Shown one piece after another: positions 53,823 to 62,090 of a stretch of DNA of 64,000 nucleotides. Below the pieces are notes generated by a model. It was not told the DNA's origin. It saw only the letters and a list, made by a program, of their open reading frames with translations, and ran no database searches. Source of the DNA: Lepidodermella squamata (Eukaryota > Gastrotricha); contig JBLDXI010000011.1 in the NCBI GenBank assembly GCA_047495785.1, forward strand, positions 1,302,001-1,366,000, in the 5' to 3' direction. Numbering within the stretch: the stretch's first letter is position 1; each line of letters opens with the position of its first letter. A program made the position numbers and the translations under genes.

Positions 53823-54665
53823 ATGAAGCGACACATTTCCCAATCTGGCGAAGCAACGGCTAAATTGATTAAAACGTCCGATAATACTACGATTTCTATC
53901 AACAATCTACCCGTCGAAGTTTTGTTCGATATTATTCTGAAATATTTGAAAATTTCTCATTGGAAATCCTGCGCTCTGGTCTGCCGGAAATGGAATGCTA
54001 TAATCGACTGTGATGAGATGATCGCAGCTCGTTGGAAACAGGAATTTCGCTCTAATCAAACGAAACCGAAAGAGTTACCGAAAGATTTCACTGTTTTATT
54101 CTCGGAGTGGCGAAAAATTCAAAAAATTAGCGGCAGTTTCTTCTCGAAGAGTGGCCTAGTTTTGAACAAAGAAGAAGCGCGGAACAAATGTATTAAATTG
54201 TCAGTTGATGCCGATTATCTTTGTCCTAAAATTGCGGAGGTTGTTGAAGCGTTGGGTCGAAATCGCGAACAAATTGTCAACCCTATCAGCTATCTAAAGG
54301 CAGATTTGATATCTCATTGGCTGATCGACCTTGAGAACGTAATTCCTGGCTTTTCACTTGCGAATTTGGTGAAAAGTCTGAAGTTTACTCTCGTTATCGG
54401 CCGTTTCAAGTTTATAACATGGCGCTGTGATCGTGTTAGACATCGCATGGCTTGTTTGGACTCGAATTTTCAGCCAGTTCCCGCTAAAACTATTTTGTGC
54501 GGCGTGGCGTTTGCCCTGGCAGAATTGCCTGAAAACTGCCAATATATTTTAATCGGGGGCGATTCATCACAGGCTCATCTGTGGCTACTTTGGCCTAGTC
54601 AGTTTGCGGCTTTGAAATCGCGCTTTTCTAAAGAGCTTCGACAAATATACCAATCAGGGGCGTAG
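53823..54665 (+). CDS. F-box protein 14
   Basis: Single exon, 280 aa. MKRHISQSGEATAKLIKTSD start; F-box about residues 24-66 (ISINNLPVEVLFDIILKYLK), with Asn replacing the usual Asp of INDLP. Sister of the gene at 46257: same E-A-R-N-K-C/F-x-K-L-S-V-D segment, C-G-V-A-F-A-L-A-E-L-P-E-N-C and short LKSRFSKELRQIYQ end, distinct from the acidic tails of its physical neighbours. W-L-L-W-P-S-Q replaces W-L-P-W-P-S-Q. Intact. It is the one intact core member without a clear TTTTTAG acceptor just before the ATG, which may mean a different leader arrangement. Confidence 0.8.
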   Translation: MKRHISQSGEATAKLIKTSDNTTISINNLPVEVLFDIILKYLKISHWKSCALVCRKWNAIIDCDEMIAARWKQEFRSNQTKPKELPKDFTVLFSEWRKIQKISGSFFSKSGLVLNKEEARNKCIKLSVDADYLCPKIAEVVEALGRNREQIVNPISYLKADLISHWLIDLENVIPGFSLANLVKSLKFTLVIGRFKFITWRCDRVRHRMACLDSNFQPVPAKTILCGVAFALAELPENCQYILIGGDSSQAHLWLLWPSQFAALKSRFSKELRQIYQSGA

Positions 54666-54832
54666 AATCTGCATGATTGTCAAGATACAGACGAATTTCG
54701 GTTTTGATCTCTCTCGTTCACGTAGCAACTGGTGGGAAGGAGAAACTTGCTACAAAAATGGCTATCGAAACAAAAATGTCTTTAAGAACTTGAATTTAAA
54801 TTTTGATTTTTAGGGTGTTGATCATTTTCACA

Positions 54833-55600
54833 ATGAAGCGAAACTTTTCCTACACTAGCAAATCGCCGGCAAAATTTGCAAAAACCGCCGTTGAAAAAGC
54901 TTCGATTTCGATCAAAGATCCGCCAATCGAAATTCCATCCGAAATTTTCCTGAAACTGCGGAGACTTTCTTATTGGAAAAATTGCGCTCTGGTTTGCCGG
55001 AAATGGAACGCTTTAATCGACTCGGATGCGATGAATGCGGCTCTTTGGAATAAAGAGTTTCGCCTCGACCGAAAGAAACCGGTCGATTTACCAAAAGATT
55101 CGACTGCTTACTCGCAGTGGCGAAAAATACAAAAAATCGGCGGCAGTTTTTTCTCGAAAAATGGTCTTATTCTGGATGAAGATGACTTTCTGCCCAATAA
55201 ATTGATAAAACTGTCGCATGATGGCGAGGAAGATCCTCGAAAAATAACTGATTTTGTCAAATCTCTGGGGCGAAATCGCGAAAATATCGTCGATCCAATC
55301 AGCTATCTAGAATTTGATTTGCAACGATTTTGGTTAATCGACTTCGAAAACGTAATTCCTGGCTTTTCGTTGGCGAATGTGTTGAAAAATCTCAACTTTC
55401 CACTTGTTATCGGACGCTACAGACACCACTATGAAGAAGAACCTGTCAGTGATTACTGGGCATGTTTGGACTCGAATTTCGCGCCAGTACCTGCAAGAGG
55501 TTGCTATCTCGACGTTGCCTTTTACATTGAATTGCCTGAAAATTGCCGCTATGTGTTGGTGTGTTGCGAGCCAGCAAAGACGAATTTGTGGCTGCCATAG
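54833..55600 (+). CDS. F-box protein 15, nonsense-truncated tail
   Basis: ATG at 54833 (MKRNFSYTSKSPAKFAKTAV). F-box about residues 22-65 is slightly degraded: ISIKDPPIEIPSEIFLKLRR, with Pro replacing the Leu of DLP and of EIL. The C-terminal domain is complete (F-W-L-I-D-F-E-N-V-I-P-G-F-S, F-P-L-V-I-G-R-Y, A-C-L-D-S-N-F, N-C-R-Y-V-L-V). At the WLPWPSQ block the Trp codon is TAG (55598-55600), ending the protein at 255 aa; a second in-frame TAG follows 4 codons later. The remaining downstream sequence lacks an acidic tail. Either an early pseudogene or a shortened allele. GATTTTTAG lies 19 nt before the ATG. Confidence 0.65.
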   Translation: MKRNFSYTSKSPAKFAKTAVEKASISIKDPPIEIPSEIFLKLRRLSYWKNCALVCRKWNALIDSDAMNAALWNKEFRLDRKKPVDLPKDSTAYSQWRKIQKIGGSFFSKNGLILDEDDFLPNKLIKLSHDGEEDPRKITDFVKSLGRNRENIVDPISYLEFDLQRFWLIDFENVIPGFSLANVLKNLNFPLVIGRYRHHYEEEPVSDYWACLDSNFAPVPARGCYLDVAFYIELPENCRYVLVCCEPAKTNLWLP

Positions 55601-55956
55601 CCGAGCCAGTAGGCCAATTGAAGTTGCGTCTCATCACGGGTTACATCAGCATTATTTATTACTTTCCGACTTCGAAAATGAGGTTTTTCCGTATTGACCC
55701 TTGGCGGATAGTTGGTGGATTGTACATTGTGTTCGTCTCGCTCAATGAGGGATTTGGCTGCTATAAAATTGTCGTATTTTCAATGAAAATGACTCGATCT
55801 TTCTGAATTTCAGAATTACTTTAACTTGAATTTAACTATGTAAGCAAATTTGTAATTGCAATTTTTCTACATGGACATTTCCTTCTTTCAAATAAAATCC
55901 CTTATTTTGCTATTTTTTGATGATTTTATTTTAGGGTATTCGTGAAATAAAGTTTT

Positions 55957-56913
55957 ATGAAGCGAAACCTATTCCAATCGAGCGAATCGCCGGCGAAATT
56001 CGCCAAACCCATCGATGAAAATGTGTCGATTTCGATCAACGATCTGCCAATCGAGATTCTATCCGACATTTTCCTGAAACTGCCGAAACTTTCACATTGG
56101 AAAAGTTGCGCCCTAGTCTGCCGGAAATGGAACACTTTAATCGACTCGGATGCGATGATCGCAGCTCGCTGGAAACAAGAATTCAGCTTGAATCAAAAGA
56201 AACCGGTCGAGTTGCCTCATAATTTGAGCATTTTTTCCGAGTTGCGGAGAATCCAGAAAACCAGAGAGAGTTTCTTCTCGAAAAGTGGCCTAGTTCTGGA
56301 CGAAGAAAAAATGGTCCCAAAACTGACCAAGCTCTCGCTTCGTGGCGAGCATGATGAATTTGACATTGAAAACTTGGTGAAATCACTAGATCAAAATCGC
56401 AAACAAATTGTTGATCCTATCAGCTATCTACAACTGGATTCGGAGCGTTATTGGCTTGTTGATCTTCAGGCCATAATTTCTGGCTTTTCGTTGGCGAGTT
56501 TGGTGAAAAATCTGAAATTTTCTCTTGTTATCGGTTATTACAGTTACAAAATTGAGGGAGAACCTGAGGAAAAATACCTAGCTTGTTTGGACTCGAATTT
56601 CAAATCAGTCCCATTTGATGCCAGTTTTTGTGACTCTGCTTTTGTCATGTCTGAATTGCCTGAAAATTGCCGCTACATTGTGATCTATTGCAATTCTGAA
56701 TGTTACGACCAGACGCACGTGTGGCTGCCCTGGCCGAGCCAGTTGGCTGTTATGAAGTCGCGTTTGTACAGAGAGCGGCAGGAAGAGGAGCGTGAAGACG
56801 AACAGGAGCGTCTGGAAGATTACGCTGATCATTACTACGATGGCGATGATTACGACGGTTATGACGATGGTTATGATACATTCGGATTTTGCTCGTCTTG
56901 CTGCGACTGCTGA
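55957..56913 (+). CDS. F-box protein 16, Cys-rich C-terminus
   Basis: Single exon, 318 aa, last intact member of the array. MKRNLFQSSESPAKFAKPID start; F-box about residues 23-66 (SISINDLPIEILSDIFLKLP, H-W-K-S-C-A-L-V-C-R-K-W). Has F-F-S-K-S-G-L-V-L-D, Y-W-L-V-D-L-Q-A-I-I-S-G-F-S, F-S-L-V-I-G-Y-Y, A-C-L-D-S-N-F, N-C-R-Y-I-V-I-Y-C and W-L-P-W-P-S-Q. The tail alternates Asp and Tyr (YYDGDDYDGYDDGYD) and ends TFGFCSSCCDC, a cysteine cluster shared with the gene at 52048. ATTTTAG lies 22 nt before the ATG. Confidence 0.82.
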   Translation: MKRNLFQSSESPAKFAKPIDENVSISINDLPIEILSDIFLKLPKLSHWKSCALVCRKWNTLIDSDAMIAARWKQEFSLNQKKPVELPHNLSIFSELRRIQKTRESFFSKSGLVLDEEKMVPKLTKLSLRGEHDEFDIENLVKSLDQNRKQIVDPISYLQLDSERYWLVDLQAIISGFSLASLVKNLKFSLVIGYYSYKIEGEPEEKYLACLDSNFKSVPFDASFCDSAFVMSELPENCRYIVIYCNSECYDQTHVWLPWPSQLAVMKSRLYRERQEEEREDEQERLEDYADHYYDGDDYDGYDDGYDTFGFCSSCCDC

Positions 56914-57394
56914 AAAAATGGAAGTCGAACGATCTTGGCAACGATCTTCGAAAGTTTTGTTTGACGGTTCCTGTTCCTTGTTAATCAAGCTAATAGTGTA
57001 CAGTTTGTTTTTTTTTACCTAAAAAGCGCTATTTTCTCGTTCTGAAGAGTCAAAACCAGTCAGCTTACACACATTTCTAAGTTGTATTACCATGTCATGA
57101 TCCTATAAACTTTGCGAATAAAATGACACCAGATGTATCCTGGTGAAATTAATTTTTTATTTTGTTCGGTTGTGGAAATAAAACGGGATCAGTGACTTTG
57201 ATAAGCCGAAATAAGCCGGGTTACTTAGGCATAGCAAATCTTGAAGGAGGCTTGGCAAACAGCCCATGGGTGGGGTATGGGGTAGCCTGTACAAACGGTT
57301 ACCTGAGAATGAATAAGTTTTCCCATCTGGATCACACTGCATCATACTGTTCAACATGACACGCGCAACGTAATTTTCCTGGAATTGATTGTCT

Positions 57395-57900
57395 ATCATT
57401 AGCTAGCAGATTTTTCGCTGGTGAATATTCGGTGATTTCTATCAATGATTTCCCGATTTCGACTGAGGCTTCTGAAATCTGAAATAATACTTATTGATTA
57501 AAGCTGGCTTTAAAGTATTATTGGCTTATGGATCTCCAGAGCGTAAATCTGGGTTTTTTCACGCGCGAATTCGGTAAAAATTCTGAATTTTACCTTTTGC
57601 AGCTTTAACCGTAGGTAATGGCTTGATGGCGTGTTTGGACTCGAACGCGTCGAACTCGAAGCCAATCCTTACATTTGTGACGCGGGTGGAGTGGCGCCAG
57701 TCATGATAAATTGCCTAAAAGTCTGTTGCAAGTCTCTGTGCGCGCATGCTAAAAGTGGGATCGCGTTTTTCTGAAGAGCAAGCGGAGGAGTGGGATACGC
57801 CATTGAAAGACGAGAGCGCGGGGGTTTCTGCGATGATGATTATGACCAAGACTATACGATGGTGATGATTTTAATTACAACTGCGATTTTCCTTTCGATC
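57395..57900 (+). pseudogene. Badly decayed F-box pseudogene
   Basis: Recognisable pieces appear in family order but in different frames: VISINDFPIST near 57431, Y-W-L-M-D-L-Q-S near 57518, A-C-L-D-S-N near 57630, S-R-F-S-E-E-Q-A-E-E near 57762 and an Asp/Tyr acidic remnant near 57830. Most of the F-box, the variable middle and WLPWPSQ are lost. It marks the 3' edge of the array, next to the convergent receptor gene. Confidence 0.75.
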
Positions 57901-58068
57901 GCAGTTGGAGATTTTTCAGCAAGACGAGAAGAAAAAGAAGCGAGAGGAACATGCAAGAACATCACTGAACATAAATATGCTGTTTTCACTTTATTAGCTC
58001 CTCTTGGAGCAGTGAGGTGATATTTATCGGTCTGATCATACTTTCAAGTAAGTATATAGTCAATATAC

Positions 58069-60535
58069 TCAAACATGCATTCTGGACAACGAAATTGTAA
58101 CAGTGGAATGACGATCGACAAATGTAGCTCCAATTGCGACTGTGCTAACTCGCCGCGGCTCATGAGCGGTTCTTATTAACATCGGATAGGCAAGAAAAAA
58201 GCTTGTCGGAATCGAGATGAGTAACGCAGCCAACGATAGCACAACATTAGGCAACCACGACGCGAACTTTTTCGAAGTTGCAATGATCACTAGGATAAGG
58301 ACAGTCGCAAGAAACGTGACTGAAATGTTTAGAATCGCTATTTGCACCGACTTTGCGAGTCGATAAACATTTCCGGATGACAAAACAATGTGTCGGATGC
58401 GGTATGCGAGAAAACAGCTGGCCAAGAGACTGCAAGCGTGGAGAGCTAGCAGAGACCCTAGCCAATAGATCAAATGAGTCGAATTACAAGTAAAAGAGAC
58501 GTTGGCGATGTAGCTATCGGATGTATCGTCAAAGCTTATGTCTGAGACTTTTCTCTCAACAGCTAAAGGATCAACAATTCCCAGCCATGTAATGAGAATC
58601 AATGATGACAAAAATAATTCAACAATTGTAATTATTTTAGAATTATTTGGTTGCATGTAAGTAGCTTGTTCCATACCGGAGCTTCGAATGCTAGATTTTG
58701 AGCCTATTGTATTCGCTCGAGGCTCGGAGTTACGAGTGCTGATTCTTGAGCCTAAGCCCGCTCCAAGCGCGACGTCACTTGACCTTTTGTTTAAGCCCTT
58801 CAGAAAGCAGAAGGCCTGAGACAAGAGACCAGAACCTACCAAAGTGAATCCCAACGTGATAAGAATGAGCTTCAAATGGCAGCCAATTGTTGGTGGGATG
58901 AAGCTGTCAAGAACCAGGGTAATAGAAGCTACATCTAGGACTAGGCATCCTAGGAACGTGGCGATTTTCGAGAAATCCCCCAAGTCTCTGAAAAGTATCA
59001 TCAACATTTCAGAAACCTGAAGGATTATGCAAGAAGAGGCGATTACAACCAAAGTTATGTAAGCAGCTGTAGGACAGAGCTCATCGTAGTAGGTAACTTG
59101 AGACAGATCTTTCGGAGGAAGGCCGCTCCTAGTCGTCCATTTTGGCTTCATGAGCTCAATCATTTCGAATGAAGAAGTTAAAAGTGGGGAAACGCCATCT
59201 TTCAACCGAAATTCGTAGAGTAAGTCGACTGAACCACTGGTAGCATTCCATTGTCCTAGGAGCAGCCGATCGTTCGATAGTTCAAGCATTGACGTCCATT
59301 TGATTCGCCCAATTCGAAAGCCGATAACGTCAAGCTCAGCCGAGGTTTGGTTGACAATTCGCGAAATTAGAGCTGGCTGGTTAGGAAATTCCTTCAACGA
59401 GATGTTGTAGTCTTTCTTAAGAATCGCCTCTGATTTGTTTAGCACAATCACAGCGCTCATAGCTAAGTCGTGACAAATAGGTCGGTTATCATCGTCGGAA
59501 GCTTTCACGCCCTGTAATGCCTGGTCTACCTGTATAAATCGGGAATCCGCCTTAAAAAATTCACTAATTTCAATTTTAACTTACTTTTTCGGTGAACCAT
59601 TGTGCGTCGTACCCCAAACTTGTATTCATCGAAGTTTGAATAGTCCCGCGATACAAGCCGTACCAAAGTGTTACTCTTAACTGCACAGTCAGCATGTCTC
59701 TATTGCATCCCTTCGGCAGATTAAGGCTAGGACTATTCGGTGTATAAAAGCAGCTGAAACCCATTATGAAGACGTACTGTGGAGCTCCTAACCCATACTT
59801 GTAAGTCTGACATAGGAAATTGATGCAGGTTTGAATGTAGGATGTAACTAGAATCACAACCCGGGCTTGGCTCTTTTGCAAACCCACCATCACTTCATCA
59901 GTTACCGTGCTGTCATCCATGCCAAAAAACACGGTATCAATCCTATTCTCCGATGCTATTCGCTGTATTGATTGGGCATTTAAGAAGTCATTTGTATTGA
60001 TGTTGTTGGTCAGGATTCCCATCTGCCGCCATCCACCAACTTTCATCTGGAACAACACAGCTGTAGCTTTATTCCATTCAGATGGCGAGACGAATCTGTA
60101 AAGATTTGTAAAGAGGCTTTTCCTTGCCACCAGATAGGGCCCGTTGCATTGCTGAGAATATTCCGTGAAATGGTTCATTTTCAACGAGTGGGTAACACTT
60201 TGGCAAGCAACTGTAGGTCCGAGAACGATCGGAGATATGATAGACGATGAATTCGAATTCAAGTCTTCGAACTTGCGCAGAAATGGGAAGAAAGATCTTG
60301 AAGCTAGCACAGCTCCTGGACCTTCGTCGACAGCTTGGATTTGAATGAAATAATCGGGAAGTGTGTCGTTTCTTGAATTGACGTAGTCCGCCACAACTTG
60401 CATCGCTGCGAGACAGGCGGGGAAGTTGACAGTTCCTTGAGTCATTGGCAGGAAAGCTGGAATGACAAGTTTGGCTTGATTAGAAGCATCGCCAGCTGAA
60501 GCAAGGGAAAACGCGAACGTAGCGAGGAACAACAT
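58069..60535 (-). CDS. GABA-B-like class C G-protein-coupled receptor
   Basis: Two exons: 60535-59585 and 59529-58069, 55 nt intron (gtaagt...tatacag), 803 aa. Signal peptide at residues 1-15 (MLFLATFAFSLASAG). A Venus-flytrap ligand-binding domain follows (LVIPAFLPM..., SPIVLGPTVACQSVTHSLKM, FVSPSEWNKATAVLFQ). Seven TM segments start near residue 480. Matches to GABA-B receptors: I-L-I-T-L-G-F-T-L in TM3, L-I-T-W-L-G-I-V-D-P-L in TM4, and L-I-Y-W-L-G-S-L-L-A-L in TM5. No cysteine-rich domain between the flytrap and TM1, also typical of GABA-B. Ligand unknown; the flytrap is too divergent to predict. TTTATTAG lies about 11 nt before the ATG. The lost intron of its partner copy is discussed in findings. 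Confidence 0.82.
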
Positions 60536-62090
60536 TACTTTCGAACTAATAAATCTTATTCACGATGACTTTTTTTCGGATTATTAGGAGATATACTAGA
60601 TGAAAGCCCTCCGGCTGTTACTGCCGTAATAGCTAATTTATACGCTTATTTGAAGATATTTGTAGCTTCAAGGCTAGTGAAATTTGATATGCCTAATCGG
60701 GTGATTTTATTTGGCACTACGAAAAACGTACCTAGGAGGCAGGAGGCAGATGATAAAGGGTAAACATAGCTGATACGTGGGTAACATTAGATTAGTTAAA
60801 TCTCCGCGTTCGATAAGGCAAGAAGACACCCACATTATAACCATGCAAATCATTCGAAATTAATAACATTTTCTCTATTGGGTAATGTCTGAAAATTCAT
60901 GAGACGTATAGCTTTGTCTCATGTGAAAATTGGGGCTGAAAACTGCGAAATGCGATAATATGCGATAAGCCTTGGGGCACTCCGCTTCACCGAGCTCCTT
61001 GCCGACTGAGAGCTTGAAGCAGCGGTCTCGCTGAGAGCTTGAATTCGGCTACCTAGCCAATTATCGGCTCAGGGTACCAGCTTCGATTAGCGGTTAACTA
61101 TTAGAAGTCTATAGTGTCAAATGATGTCAAATATGCTCTCTCAAAGTCCACGGCAGCTGTAGCTAACTTCCTGTTCGCAGCTTTGATTATCAGCGCTATG
61201 GCAACGTCGTTGACAAGCCGAGATTTCTCAGCGTCCTGATTCGCGTGGCAGGTGACCCGAACTCCATAGGTAATAATAGGTGTATTTGATTTTGAAGTTA
61301 AACATCTGTCTTCTGAGCTCCTCCTCAAGATAACCGGAATCGTATTTTTCGTTGTCAAAGCAGTCTATGGCACGGTCAGTTTCTCCCAGATGGTCCTCGC
61401 GTCGACATATCTTTCCGGGTTTCGGCGATAGCAGAGAGCGCCTTGCTTGCTATGTAGTGGGGCTGGTGGGGTTGGTGGTTGTGAATTTTTTACACCATAT
61501 TAATCAATTGAAAGCGCCATTGATGCTATCATATCGACTATCGACCATCAAAGCAACAAGTAGTTGGACTTTGACTCTGAAAATCCGGCCTAACATGCCT
61601 ATATTGATAATCTCCTAAATGATCTAAATAATCAGTATTCAGCTTACACATTGAATATCGCCTTTTAATGAGATCATGAATTTCTAAAAGCATATTGCCA
61701 ATTATGACTCGTGCGGGGAACATCGACTTCTTCAGGGCTAATTGGTGGAATTTCCTGAGAATAGATATTTACCACTTCTAGCAGTCTACGTGGTGGCATG
61801 TCGTTACACAATCATGGAGTACTAAAACCCGGTTTTACAGTACTTATATAAATAATAGACCGTAGCTGGTTCATTCACACTCTGTTCTCTATGGTTGATT
61901 CATGCCGTCTAAAACTCATGAATATCATACCTTTTGTATCGTATCGTTTCCTCTGACGCTATGGAGCCGCTTCGAATTGTACTAGAAATTACTCGATGAT
62001 AGCAACAGCTGCAGTGTGTAATGACATCTCGTGTCACCGGATGGAAGAGGCGCGACATTCTGCTAGTAGACTTCAAAAGCGTCTCCCTGA
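60536..62090. other. Shared upstream region between two receptor genes
   Basis: 1.55 kb between divergent receptor genes. A minus-strand frame at 61101-61358 has protein-like composition (CHANQDAEKSRLVNDVAIAL) but no ATG at its start and no known family. I see no homology between the two genes' upstream sequences, so their promoters were not duplicated with the coding region. Confidence 0.4.

Larger units (their letters stand above)
34961..55934 (+). other. Recurrent splice-acceptor site before F-box ATGs
   Basis: TTTTTAG or a close variant ends at 34962, 37122, 40169, 41278, 42665, 44421, 46229, 48847, 50838, 52014, 54813 and 55934, 12-33 nt before the ATG. It also occurs before the pseudogene at 33557 and in front of unrelated genes at 7725 and 11277. 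The block GATTTTTAGGGT recurs in several. It looks like a functional 3' splice site in front of single-exon genes, meaning a 5' UTR intron or trans-splicing. Confidence 0.55.
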
